From NCBI GenBank assembly GCA_020636995.1, contig JACJWU010000001.1, positions 62,001 to 126,000 on the forward strand: a stretch of DNA of 64,000 nt, in the 5' to 3' direction. The notes under the pieces were generated by a model that worked only from the letters and a program-made list of their open reading frames with translations, was not told where the DNA came from and did not search any database. The translations under genes and the position numbers were made by a program. The DNA comes from Actinomycetota bacterium. GTDB taxonomy: Bacteria > Actinomycetota > Actinomycetes > S36-B12 > UBA10799. Each line of letters starts with the position of its first letter. Position 1 is the stretch's first letter. This document shows positions 1 through 7,628 of the stretch, piece by piece.

Positions 1-24
1 GTCCTTCTTGCCCAGTCCGAACAT
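1..24 (-). CDS. N-terminus of a divergent gene (possible DUF3043 protein), partial
   Basis: On the minus strand an ATG at 24 opens a frame encoding MFGLGKKD that runs off the left edge of the window. It is divergent from pspA. From memory, Streptomyces genomes place a DUF3043 membrane protein divergently beside pspA, and that family often begins with MF followed by basic residues. Only eight codons are visible, so both the reality of the gene and its family are inferred from context. Confidence 0.3.
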
Positions 25-109
25 GGTTGCCACTGTACGACGGATGCGCTGTGCGCACCCGACCCCCTAGGCTGAGGGCAGACGACAGGTGATGGAAGGG
101 AAGACCGGC

Positions 110-901
110 ATGGGGTTGTGGCAGCGGTTCACGATGATCTTCAAGTCGAAGGCGAACAAGGCTCTGGACCGGGCAGAGGATCCGCGCGAGACTCTCGACT
201 ACTCGTATGAGAAGCAACTGGATCTGCTGCAGAAGGTCCGTCGCGGGGTGGCGGATGTCGCCACATCCCGCAAGCGTCTGGAACTCCAGATCGGTCAGCT
301 GGACCAGCAGTCGGCCAAATTGGAGTCGCAGGCGAAGGCCGCACTGGCCGGAGGTCGGGAGGACCTGGCGCGCGAGGCGCTGACCAGGCGCAGTGGTCTG
401 ACGGTCCAGCTGAACGACCTGCACACGCAGTTGGCGACACTGCAGGATCAGGAGGAGAAACTGACCCAGGCCTCCCAGCGTCTGCAGGCGAAGGTGGATG
501 CTTTCCGGACGAAGAAGGAAACCATCAAGGCCACCTACTCCGCCGCTGAGGCACAGACCAAGATCAACGAGGCGTTCTCCGGGATCTCCGAGGAACTCGG
601 GGACGTGGGCCTGGCGATCCAGCGGGCCGAGGACAAGACGCAGGCGATGCAGGCCCGCGCCGGCGCCATCGACGAACTCGTGGCCTCGGGTGCCCTCGAG
701 GACGCCACGGGGACCAGCAAGGACTCGATCACTGCCGAACTGGAGCGGATGGCCAGCGTCAGCGAAGTGGAGGACACTCTGGCCGCGATGAAGGCGGAGT
801 TGTCCGGCGGGACCAGTCCGTCGGCGGTCGAGGCCCCTGCGACCCCGGCCGTGGAGCCGGGGCCGGCGGCCGCGCCCGAACCCAAGCCCGACCAGACCTG
901 A
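110..901 (+). CDS. pspA: PspA/IM30 family membrane-stress protein
   Basis: This is a 263-residue PspA/Vipp1 (ESCRT-III-like) protein that binds the inner membrane surface and protects it under envelope stress. The amphipathic N-terminal helix starts at the first residue (MGLWQRF...), followed by the family signature with KALDRAEDPRE near residues 16-27, then long charged coiled-coil helices to about residue 215 and an Ala/Pro-rich tail. ATG 110 was chosen because a purine-rich ribosome site (94-103) precedes it at proper spacing and because PspA proteins begin at this helix; GTG 89 and ATG 92 would add a few unusual residues. A TAGGCT at 68-73 could be a -10 element. It is the first gene of a four-gene operon with PspAA, HtpX and PspAB. 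Confidence 0.95.
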   Translation: MGLWQRFTMIFKSKANKALDRAEDPRETLDYSYEKQLDLLQKVRRGVADVATSRKRLELQIGQLDQQSAKLESQAKAALAGGREDLAREALTRRSGLTVQLNDLHTQLATLQDQEEKLTQASQRLQAKVDAFRTKKETIKATYSAAEAQTKINEAFSGISEELGDVGLAIQRAEDKTQAMQARAGAIDELVASGALEDATGTSKDSITAELERMASVSEVEDTLAAMKAELSGGTSPSAVEAPATPAVEPGPAAAPEPKPDQT

Positions 902-910
902 GGGGGCGCC

Positions 911-1183
911 ATGATCGTGCGAATCATGGGGGAGGGGCAGTTCGAACTCCCCGACGACGTCATGGAACGGCTCAACGAACTCGACGATGCGCTCGAAGCC
1001 GCATTGGAGGATCCGCAGGGATTCACGCCGGCGCTGCAGGCGCTGCTGGACAGTGTGCGGGCCGCTGGCCGGCGCCTCGGCGACGACGAGTTGATCGAGT
1101 CCGAGGTCATCCTGCCCGCGGCGGAGTCCTCGGCGGCGGAAGTGCGCGCCATGCTCACCGATGAGGGTCTGATCCCCGACTGA
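911..1183 (+). CDS. pspAA: PspA-associated protein PspAA
   Basis: This small acidic protein of 90 residues lies 9 bases after pspA. It starts MIVRIMGEGQ and has an N-terminal beta-strand pattern followed by helices rich in Asp and Glu. Length, composition and position directly after PspA match the PspAA family, which comparative genomic work on Psp systems links to PspA, PspAB and M48 peptidases in actinobacteria. There are no membrane segments, so it is expected in the cytoplasm, probably as a PspA partner. Its biochemical role is not known to me; the assignment rests on family resemblance and the operon. Confidence 0.8.
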   Translation: MIVRIMGEGQFELPDDVMERLNELDDALEAALEDPQGFTPALQALLDSVRAAGRRLGDDELIESEVILPAAESSAAEVRAMLTDEGLIPD

Positions 1184-1254
1184 CCCGCAGGGATTCCGCC
1201 CACGGCGTACGCGCAGATGTGGGGCGGCGGCGCGGTGCATGGGAAACTTGAGTC

Positions 1255-2142
1255 ATGAAGTCCAGGTACGCATCCGACCGGGGGCTCACGGCCCGCATGA
1301 CGGGAACGATGTTCCTGCTCGGGCTGCTCTACGTGGTCTTCATCGCGGTGCTCATCGCCATAGGTCTCAACGCCGGATTCGTGCTCGTGTTCGCGGTGGG
1401 CCTGCTGTTCGCGCAGTGGTACTTCTCCGACAGCATCGCCCTGCACTCCATGGGAGCCCGGGAGGTGACTCCGGAACAGGCGCCTCAACTACACGGAATC
1501 GTGGACAGGCTGTGCGCCATGGCGGAGATGCCCAAACCCCGCGTGGCGATCGCCGATGTCGACATGCCCAACGCCTTCGCGACCGGCCGCAGCCCGAACC
1601 GGTCGGTGGTGTGTGTGACGACCGGCCTGCTGCGCCGTCTCGACGAGCAGGAGCTCGAAGGTGTGCTTTCCCATGAGTTGTCACACGTGGCGCACCGCGA
1701 CGTCCTGGTCATGACCATCGCGTCTGTGGCCGGGGTGGCGGCTGGATTCCTCACGCGCATGGCGCTGTGGGGAGGCGTGGGTCGCCGGGACTCGAACACG
1801 GCGCTGGTCAGCCTGGCCATCATCGCGGTGTCTGTCCTCGTGTATGCCGTGAGTTTCGTGCTGACGCGGATGTTGTCGCGGTACCGGGAACTCAGTGCCG
1901 ACCGGGCGGGTGCACTGTTGACGGGTCGCCCGACCGCTCTGGCCAGTGCCTTGCAGAAGGTCAGCGGCGATATGGCGGCCATCCCCACCCGCGACCTGCG
2001 GAAGGCGGAGGCGTTCAACGCGTTCTTCTTCGCTCCGGCGCTGGCCGGTGGCAAGAGCCTGGCGGCACTGTTCGCCACCCACCCGCCGTTGGAGCAGCGG
2101 CTGGAGCAGTTGGCCAAGATCTCCACACAACTGGGGACCTGA
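1255..2142 (+). CDS. htpX: HtpX-like M48 membrane zinc metalloprotease
   Basis: The protein has 295 residues and is a membrane-embedded zinc protease for quality control of damaged membrane proteins. Two transmembrane helices occupy about residues 17-37 and 42-58. The zinc site HELSH is at 140-144 and the third ligand is probably Glu212 in RELSADR. A further hydrophobic pair lies at about 155-175 and 184-205. Length is normal for HtpX. It follows pspAA after about 70 bases, and its TGA stop overlaps the ATG of the next gene, so it is translationally coupled to PspAB. The operon suggests that PspA-type membrane protection and proteolysis are deployed together. Confidence 0.92.
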   Translation: MKSRYASDRGLTARMTGTMFLLGLLYVVFIAVLIAIGLNAGFVLVFAVGLLFAQWYFSDSIALHSMGAREVTPEQAPQLHGIVDRLCAMAEMPKPRVAIADVDMPNAFATGRSPNRSVVCVTTGLLRRLDEQELEGVLSHELSHVAHRDVLVMTIASVAGVAAGFLTRMALWGGVGRRDSNTALVSLAIIAVSVLVYAVSFVLTRMLSRYRELSADRAGALLTGRPTALASALQKVSGDMAAIPTRDLRKAEAFNAFFFAPALAGGKSLAALFATHPPLEQRLEQLAKISTQLGT

Positions 2143-2702
2143 TGGGCTTCTTCGACTCCCTGCTGGGTCGCAGCGAGCCGCCCAAGCCGGATCTCGACCA
2201 GTTGTTCGGGCTGCCCTCGGCGGCCATCACCCTGCAGGTCAGCCTGGGCGCCCTGCCCACGGGAGCCGGCTCGGTGGCCTTCCGGGCGCCGGAGGGCAAG
2301 GCGTTCGCAGACGTCGTCGCGGACGTCAAGCAGTTGCTCACGGCGACGTCCGATCCCGATCTGGAGGTGACCCATGATGCGTTCGGCTACACGTGGATCA
2401 CAGTGCGGGCATCCGAGATCACCGATGTCGTCAACGCCCTGCATGCGATCAACGTGTCCATCCAAGACGCCGGATTCGGCCCGCAATTGCTCTGCTCGCT
2501 GGTCGGCTTCGAGCGCGACGGACAACGTTTCGCTTTGGTGTACCTCTATAAGAGAGGCAGTTTCTACCCCTTCGCGCCGGTGACCGAGCCGCAGCGGGAC
2601 TCGGTGCTGGAGTTGCAGTTGCGGGACTTGTTACGTGACGACGTGAACATGGAACAGGACCTGACACGGTGGTTCCCGGTCTGGGGTGCCCCGGGACTGT
2701 AG
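2142..2702 (+). CDS. pspAB: PspA-associated protein PspAB
   Basis: A 186-residue soluble protein starts at an ATG that overlaps the HtpX stop codon (TGATG). It begins MGFFDSLLGRSEPPKPDLDQLF and has the long alpha/beta pattern expected of PspAB, including the WITVRASEI and LVYLYKRG segments. PspAB is a family defined by its association with PspA/PspAA and HtpX-like proteases; the neighbourhood matches that description exactly. No catalytic motif is evident. It is the last gene of the operon, and I see no strong terminator in the repeat-rich DNA that follows. The family call is good, the function is unknown. Confidence 0.82.
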   Translation: MGFFDSLLGRSEPPKPDLDQLFGLPSAAITLQVSLGALPTGAGSVAFRAPEGKAFADVVADVKQLLTATSDPDLEVTHDAFGYTWITVRASEITDVVNALHAINVSIQDAGFGPQLLCSLVGFERDGQRFALVYLYKRGSFYPFAPVTEPQRDSVLELQLRDLLRDDVNMEQDLTRWFPVWGAPGL

Positions 2703-3086
2703 CGCGCCACTGGGCATCCTGGTGGTGCCCGGCTTCGAGATCGGCAGGTTTGTTGGTTGTTCTGTCCAGGAAGGATGGCTACGCGGCTGCGACGGTGTGT
2801 GGTACCTCGCCTTCTGGGCGTTGGCCCGTTGTCGGTCAGGATCTGCCTGGTCAGTCCGGTTAGAGATCGGCAGGTTGGTTAGTCGGCGGCTGGTTGGTTA
2901 GAGTCCCACGGCCGTACAGGGCTAACCGGAGTGTCGTATCTCTAACCAGGATGCCGATCTCTAACCGGAGGGCCGATGACCACCGCCCGGCCTGCACCGG
3001 GCCCAGTCGCTACCGTGACCAACCTGCCGGGACAGAACAGTTAGACGTGGACGGCCGTTTGACTCCAACCGCTCACCCGGCCTGGT
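2703..3086. other. Gene-free interval holding a palindromic repeat
   Basis: This 384-base interval separates pspAB from the convergent nadA gene. Short open frames here lack ribosome sites and family resemblance. Its main content is the 113-bp nested palindrome at 2856-2968. A partial duplicate of one arm, GAGATCGGCAGGTT, occurs at 2737-2750 and again at 2863-2876. No terminator with a U-run is evident for either flanking gene. Confidence 0.7.
2856..2968 (+). repeat. 113-bp nested palindromic element, copy 1
   Basis: The ends are perfect 17-bp inverted repeats (2856-2872 and 2952-2968). Inside, GGTTAG occurs at 2858, 2877 and 2896 and its complement CTAACC at 2922, 2942 and 2961, almost perfectly symmetric around base 2912. 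The core ACGGCCGT (2908-2915) is itself palindromic. An inverted copy of identical length lies at 27431-27543, with about 9 differences by my hand alignment; homology extends about 20 bases beyond each end. The direct repeats have a 19-base period. It encodes no protein that I recognise. It could be a MITE-like or BIME-like element, or a structured RNA or protein-binding site. Confidence 0.85.
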
Positions 3087-4277
3087 TCAGTCGCTCGGCG
3101 TGGCACCGACTCCAGGCAATGCGAGCATGCGGTCCAGCGCGACCCGTGCCCAGCGGGCCGTCTCGGGGTCGACGACGATCTGGTTGACGACCCGGTCCTC
3201 GACCAGGCTTTCCAGTGCCCACACCAGATGCGGCAGATCGATGCGGTTCATCGTCGAGCAGTAGCAGATGGTCCGGTCGAGGAACATGATGCGCTTGTCC
3301 GGGTGCTGCTCGGCCAGTCGGCGCACCAGGTTCAGTTCGGTGCCGATCGCCCACGACGTCCCCGGCTCGGCCGCCGCCAAGGTCTTGATGATGTACTCCG
3401 TCGAGCCCACGTAGTCGGCCTTCAGCACGACTTCATGACGGCACTCGGGGTGCACCAGCACGTTGACACCGGGGACCTTCTCGCGGATCTCGTCCACGCT
3501 CTGTTCGGTGAAACGACCGTGGACGCTGCAATGCCCGCGCCAGAGGATCATCCGTGCCTGTGCCAGTTCCTGGGCCGTCAGGCCGCCGCCGGGCTTGTGG
3601 GGGTCGAACACCACGCAGTCGGCGAGGTCCATCCCCAGATCCAGAACCGCCGTATTGCGGCCAAGGTGCTGGTCAGGCAGGAACAGCACCTTCTCGCCGT
3701 GTTCAAAGGCCCATCGCAGGGACTGCTCGGCGTTGCTGGAGGTGCAGATCGTGCCGCCGTGTTCGCCCGTGAAAGCCTTGATCGCCGCGGTGCTGTTCAT
3801 GTAGGTGACAGGGATCGTCACATCCGCCACTCCGGCGGCCTCCAGCGTCCGCCAGGCGGCCTCGACCTGGTCGGCTGCCGCCATGTCCGCCATAGAGCAT
3901 CCGGCCGCCATGTCCGGCAGGACCACGATCTGATCGTCGCTGGTGAGGATGTCGGCGCTCTCGGCCATGAAGTGCACCCCGCAGAAGACGATGAATTCGC
4001 TCTCGGGGCGCGCGGCGGCCTTCTGCGCGAGTTTGAAGGAGTCACCGGTGACATCTGCGAAGGCGATGACCTCGTCGCGTTGGTAGTGGTGGCCGAGGAT
4101 GAACGCGCGGTCGCCGAGGGCTTCCTTGGCGGCCGCGGCCCGTTCGACCAGATCCGGATCGCTGGGCGCCGGCAAGCCGCCGGGACAGTCCACGCCGCGC
4201 TCGCTCAGAGGATCCTCGCCAACCCCCAGCAGAAGCAGCAGCGGGGACGGTTCGGGTTCGGTGAAGGTGTTCGGCAC
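3087..4277 (-). CDS. nadA: Quinolinate synthase NadA
   Basis: NadA (396 residues) condenses iminoaspartate with dihydroxyacetone phosphate to give quinolinate, the second step of de novo NAD synthesis, using a [4Fe-4S] cluster. The cluster cysteines are recognisable as Cys127 in AGCSMAD, the Cys of HPECRHEV, and the CYCSTMN motif near the C-terminus. LGHHYQRDEV (61-70) and CGVHFMAESADIL are substrate-site motifs of the family. It is the long actinobacterial form, with about 40 extra N-terminal residues. No nadB or nadC is adjacent. It is divergent from an Fe-S carrier gene, erpA, across a 163-base gap, which fits its need for a cluster. Confidence 0.96.
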   Translation of the reverse strand: MPNTFTEPEPSPLLLLLGVGEDPLSERGVDCPGGLPAPSDPDLVERAAAAKEALGDRAFILGHHYQRDEVIAFADVTGDSFKLAQKAAARPESEFIVFCGVHFMAESADILTSDDQIVVLPDMAAGCSMADMAAADQVEAAWRTLEAAGVADVTIPVTYMNSTAAIKAFTGEHGGTICTSSNAEQSLRWAFEHGEKVLFLPDQHLGRNTAVLDLGMDLADCVVFDPHKPGGGLTAQELAQARMILWRGHCSVHGRFTEQSVDEIREKVPGVNVLVHPECRHEVVLKADYVGSTEYIIKTLAAAEPGTSWAIGTELNLVRRLAEQHPDKRIMFLDRTICYCSTMNRIDLPHLVWALESLVEDRVVNQIVVDPETARWARVALDRMLALPGVGATPSD

Positions 4278-4351
4278 GCACCCATGGTGGCACGCTGTGC
4301 GCGGCGTGGCGACACGCGTTTGCCGAGGGCTGACCCACCCGGTCCCGGCGC

Positions 4352-4365
4352 TTAGGGCTGCCTAA
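4352..4365. promoter_or_regulatory. TTAGG-N4-CCTAA inverted repeat in the nadA/erpA divergent region
   Basis: The inverted repeat TTAGG/CCTAA, with four bases between the arms, sits about 75 bases upstream of the erpA start. It resembles half-sites of DtxR/IdeR-type iron regulators but with a shorter spacer than the usual 19-bp site. Assignment as an operator is speculative. Confidence 0.25.
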
Positions 4366-4440
4366 CGACATCTGTGGCAGTATGGGAATACGGCCCCCCG
4401 ACCGCCGGTTGAAGCGGGGAGAACGCTCGAAAGGAACGCA

Positions 4441-4797
4441 ATGAGCACTGAGACCACCTCATCGGAGACAACGACCGGTGTGACCCTCACGGAGGCGGCC
4501 TCCACCAAGGTCGCGGCGCTGCTGGCCCAGGAGGGTCGCGACGACTTGGCGCTGCGGATCGCGGTGCAGCCCGGCGGATGCTCCGGGTTGCGGTACCAAC
4601 TGTTCTTCGACGAGCGCTCGCTCGACGGCGACACCCGGATCGACTTCGACGGCGTGACAGTCGTCGTCGACCGCATGAGTGCGCCCTACCTCGGCGGCGC
4701 CAGCATCGACTTCGTCGACCAGATCGACAAGCAGGGCTTCACGATCGACAACCCGAACGCCACCGGGTCCTGTGCCTGTGGCGACTCCTTCCACTAA
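4441..4797 (+). CDS. erpA: HesB/IscA/ErpA-type Fe-S cluster carrier
   Basis: This 118-residue A-type carrier protein delivers [4Fe-4S] or [2Fe-2S] clusters to apo-enzymes in the cytoplasm. The three invariant cysteines are present: Cys47 in the GGCSGLRY motif and Cys111 and Cys113 in the C-terminal GSCACGDSF motif. Length is typical. An AAAGGAACGCA leader just before ATG 4441 provides a ribosome site. It is divergent from the Fe-S enzyme NadA and precedes aat by 8 bases. I use the name erpA for the family; IscA or SufA function cannot be excluded. Confidence 0.93.
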   Translation: MSTETTSSETTTGVTLTEAASTKVAALLAQEGRDDLALRIAVQPGGCSGLRYQLFFDERSLDGDTRIDFDGVTVVVDRMSAPYLGGASIDFVDQIDKQGFTIDNPNATGSCACGDSFH

Positions 4798-4805
4798 CCG
4801 CTGAG

Positions 4806-5414
4806 GTGGCCAGCGAGAAGCGCGAACTCGTCGGCTTCTCGCGGTCGATCAGCGCCGATGACATGCTCGCCGGCTATCGGCGGGGCGTGTTCGCAATGTC
4901 GTACTGGGGTGTGCTGTATCAGTGGTGGTCACCCGATCCGCGCGGCGTGCTCCCGCTGGACGCTCTGCGTGTGACCCGCAGTCTGCGCAAGAGCCTGCGA
5001 CGGTTCGATGTGGTGTTCGACCAGGACTTCCCGGCGGTCCTGGCCGCATGTGCGAATCCGGATCGTCCCGGCGGTTGGATCGATCCCGGACTGACGAGGG
5101 CGTATCTGGAGTTGTTCGAGCGCGGGCACGCGCACAGCGTGGAAACCCGCGCTGACGGCCGGCTGGTCGGTGGACTGTTCGTCGTCAGCATCGGCGGTTT
5201 CGTGTCGGGGGAGTCGATGTTCCACTCCGCGACCGACGCCTCGAAGGCCGCTCTGGTGGGCCTCGTGGAGCGGTTGCGCGAGGTCGACGGACCCGTTGTG
5301 CTGGACACGCAGTGGCGCACCGAACATCTGGCCACCCTCGGCGTGGTCGACGTTCCCCGACGCACTTATCTGCGGGCGTTGGCGGAGGTCGTCGACCGGC
5401 CTAACGTTCTATGA
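4806..5414 (+). CDS. aat: Leucyl/phenylalanyl-tRNA--protein transferase
   Basis: The 202-residue enzyme transfers Leu or Phe from aminoacyl-tRNA to N-terminal Lys or Arg of proteins, making them N-degrons for the ClpS/ClpAP route. Family motifs include WWSPDPRGVLP, the central RADGRLVGGLFVVSIGG and SGESMFHSATDASKAALV. GTG 4806 is the start because it is the only in-frame initiator between the erpA stop and the conserved ISADDMLAGYRRGVF segment. The gene follows erpA at 8 bases, and its last 14 bases overlap the convergent tusA-like gene. Somewhat shorter at the N-terminus than the E. coli enzyme. Confidence 0.93.
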   Translation: MASEKRELVGFSRSISADDMLAGYRRGVFAMSYWGVLYQWWSPDPRGVLPLDALRVTRSLRKSLRRFDVVFDQDFPAVLAACANPDRPGGWIDPGLTRAYLELFERGHAHSVETRADGRLVGGLFVVSIGGFVSGESMFHSATDASKAALVGLVERLREVDGPVVLDTQWRTEHLATLGVVDVPRRTYLRALAEVVDRPNVL

Positions 5415-5625
5415 CCACCACGAAGCGCCAGTGGTCACCCTCGTCGACGGTGCCCTGCAGTCGGGCGCCGCGCATGCGGCACCAGGCCGGGACGTCCGTC
5501 AGTGAGACCGGATCGTCGGCGAGCAGTTCGATGACTGTCTGTGGCTCTGCCGCGACTGCGGCGCGGGCGAGAGCGATGACCGGGTGGGGACACCGACTGC
5601 CGCGCGCGTCGACCGTCCGGCTCAC
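5401..5625 (-). CDS. TusA-like sulfur carrier protein
   Basis: This 74-residue protein of the TusA/SirA/YedF family carries sulfur as a persulfide on a conserved cysteine. Cys12 lies in the diagnostic RCPHPVIALA motif (Cys-Pro-x-Pro) after the first strand. Its ATG overlaps the stop codon of the upstream cysteine-desulfurase-like gene by four bases (ATGA), so the two are translationally coupled and likely act as donor and acceptor. From memory, Streptomyces has a fused version of these two modules beside ctaC. The final acceptor, for example tRNA thiolation or cofactor synthesis, cannot be told from the sequence. Confidence 0.9.
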   Translation of the reverse strand: MSRTVDARGSRCPHPVIALARAAVAAEPQTVIELLADDPVSLTDVPAWCRMRGARLQGTVDEGDHWRFVVVIER

Positions 5626-6695
5626 AGGTCCTGCGTTCCCATCTGCTCACGCACAGCGCGCACGCAGTCGACAAGGGCCTCGCCGAATCCCGTGACCGCA
5701 TCGTCGGGCAGGTCCGGTGGCAGACCGACGCGCAGATTCCCGCTGGTGAGGCCGCCGACTGCCGCCAGGACGTGGCTGGGTTGGCCTTCGCGGGAGGCAC
5801 ATGCCGAGCCGCTGCCCACTGCGTAGCCGAGCGCGTCGAGCCGGCTCTGCAGTGCCTCAGCGTCCACGTAGAGCACGGAGACGCTCAGGACGTGGGGGAG
5901 GTCGTCAGCGGTGCCGCCGCGCATCTCGACCCCGTCTAGCCCGTTCGCGATGACCTCGCGCAGCGCCCCGAGCTGGCGCCGTGCCGTTGTCCTGGCGCCC
6001 GGAGCCTGTGCCAGCCACTGTTCGGCGGTCACGGCCGCCACCGCCGCCGCGGGGACGTTCTCGGTCGGCCGGCGGGTGGAGTCCTGCGAGGCGCAGACGG
6101 CGACAGCTCCCGGCACCCCGCCCCAGGAGCGCGCGTCGAGCAGGAGATGCGACCAGTAGTCGGGCAGATCGATCCAGCCGAACGCTGTGGAGGCGTCGAG
6201 CACGACGGCGGATCCGGTGCTCCGTGACCACTCGGACAGGTCGATCTGCACCGTTCCGATCTCCTGGTTACCCAGGTTGGTGACCAGTAGCGCCGGAGTG
6301 GGCAGGGCGTCCAGGGCTTCGCGGTCGAGGCGCCCCGCGGCATCGACTGCGAGCAACCGATGGGGTAGACCCGCGGCCGCCGCCCCCCGGGCCACGGCCT
6401 GCTGGACCTGCAGTGAATCGACGACGCTGGTTGCGACAGTGGTCGCCCCGGGTGCTTTCTGCGCTACGACCTCCCCGACCGCCACTGGAATATCCGGACA
6501 GAACCGCACATTCCGGGCACCTGTGAGGCCAGCCATGGTCGCCACGCTCTGATCGAGCATCAGTGACGACTGTTTCGCCTCGTGGTACCCGGCCGACGGG
6601 CTCGCCCAAGCGGTCTGGACCGCGCTGGTCAGCCACGCGGCGACCTGGCCGGATACCGGCCGGGACACGGCACAATCCAGCACGAAACGCGACAT
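5622..6695 (-). CDS. Cysteine desulfurase-like class V aminotransferase-fold protein, atypical active site
   Basis: The 357-residue protein has the fold pattern of IscS/NifS enzymes. Cys299, in GSACASREG, matches the mobile persulfide cysteine. NLGNQEIGTVQ (140-150) matches the NNETGTIQ strand and VVLDAS (165-170) the PLP-binding Asp. However, the segment aligned with the usual SHKxxGPKG motif reads DARSWGGVPG (187-196), which puts Ser190 where the Schiff-base lysine normally sits; the His that stacks on PLP also appears to be missing. ATG 6695 is preferred over upstream codons that would run into the ctaC promoter. It is coupled to tusA. It may be a family with altered chemistry or a scaffold; normal desulfurase activity should not be assumed. 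Confidence 0.8.
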   Translation of the reverse strand: MSRFVLDCAVSRPVSGQVAAWLTSAVQTAWASPSAGYHEAKQSSLMLDQSVATMAGLTGARNVRFCPDIPVAVGEVVAQKAPGATTVATSVVDSLQVQQAVARGAAAAGLPHRLLAVDAAGRLDREALDALPTPALLVTNLGNQEIGTVQIDLSEWSRSTGSAVVLDASTAFGWIDLPDYWSHLLLDARSWGGVPGAVAVCASQDSTRRPTENVPAAAVAAVTAEQWLAQAPGARTTARRQLGALREVIANGLDGVEMRGGTADDLPHVLSVSVLYVDAEALQSRLDALGYAVGSGSACASREGQPSHVLAAVGGLTSGNLRVGLPPDLPDDAVTGFGEALVDCVRAVREQMGTQDL

Positions 6696-6805
6696 GTCGA
6701 GACGGTACCGCCCCTCGCGCCCGTACCTTCGCCACGGTTGCGCTAGTGTCTGGCGAGAGAGAACTTGCATCGTCTTTACATGCGCAACTGGCTGGGAAGG
6801 GTTCG

Positions 6806-7627
6806 ATGACTCGAAAATCTGCGGGACGGCTTCGCCGGCGGACCTCCGTCGTGGCGCTCGGCAGCGTGTCCGCGCTGCTGTTGGCAGGGTGCTCGCAAGG
6901 CACCGTCGACGACTGGAAGCGGTTCGGCTATCCGGACCCGGCCACCGAGCAGGGCGACACCATGCTGAATCTGTGGGTCGGCTCGTGGATCGCCGCGCTC
7001 GGCGTGGCGATCCTGGTCTGGGGGCTGATCTTCTGGGCGATCATCGTCTACCGTCGGCGGCACGCCTCCGACCCCGCCCCGGATCAGGTGCGGTACAACC
7101 TCCCGATGGAGATCATGTACACCATCGTGCCCTTGATCATGATCGGTGGCATGTTCTTCTTCACCGCCCGTGACCAGTCCCAGTTGATGAAGGTCGAGGA
7201 CAACCAGGACGTGACCATCGGAGTCGTCGGATTCCGCTGGTCCTGGACCTTCAACTACGTGGACCAGGACACCTACGAGATCGGTACGCCTGAAGAGGAC
7301 CCGGTCCTGTACCTCCCCGTGGACAAGAAGGTGAAGTTCGAACTCACCTCGCCCGACGTGATCCACTCGTTCTGGATCCCCGCGTTCCTGTTCAAGATGG
7401 ACGTGATCCCGGGGCGCACCAACGAGTTCGAAGTGACCCCCAACAAGGAGGGGACGTTCCTGGGCAAGTGTGCGGAGTTGTGCGGCGTGGACCACTCGCG
7501 CATGCTCTTCACTGTGAAGGTCGTCTCCCAGCAGGAGTTCGACGCCCACATGCAGGAACTGCGGGCGAAGGGCCAGTTCGGCCAACTGACCTCGGGCAGG
7601 ACGACAGAAGCGGCGCAAGGAGTCTGA
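6806..7627 (+). CDS. ctaC: Cytochrome c oxidase subunit II (CuA subunit)
   Basis: This 273-residue subunit accepts electrons from the diheme cytochrome QcrC and passes them to subunit I of the aa3 oxidase. A lipoprotein signal peptide ends at LLLAGC with Cys29 as the lipidation site. Two membrane helices lie at about 56-82 and 103-121. The extracytoplasmic cupredoxin domain has the CuA ligands His187, Cys222, Cys226, His230 and Met233 in KCAELCGVDHSRM. ATG 6806 is preceded by GGGAAGGG. It begins the ctaC-ctaD-ctaF operon, with one base between ctaC and ctaD. Confidence 0.96.
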   Translation: MTRKSAGRLRRRTSVVALGSVSALLLAGCSQGTVDDWKRFGYPDPATEQGDTMLNLWVGSWIAALGVAILVWGLIFWAIIVYRRRHASDPAPDQVRYNLPMEIMYTIVPLIMIGGMFFFTARDQSQLMKVEDNQDVTIGVVGFRWSWTFNYVDQDTYEIGTPEEDPVLYLPVDKKVKFELTSPDVIHSFWIPAFLFKMDVIPGRTNEFEVTPNKEGTFLGKCAELCGVDHSRMLFTVKVVSQQEFDAHMQELRAKGQFGQLTSGRTTEAAQGV

Positions 7628-7628
7628 C

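Noticed and set aside
2858..2966. GGTTAG units as a CRISPR array or telomere-like repeat
   Set aside because: Units are 19 bases apart with mirrored orientation and no unique spacers of constant length. There is no leader or cas gene.
2894..3187. Open frame starting in the palindrome and running into the nadA 3' end
   Set aside because: A similar frame occurs at 26918-27505 only because the repeat is shared. There is no ribosome site or family resemblance, and it overlaps nadA antisense.
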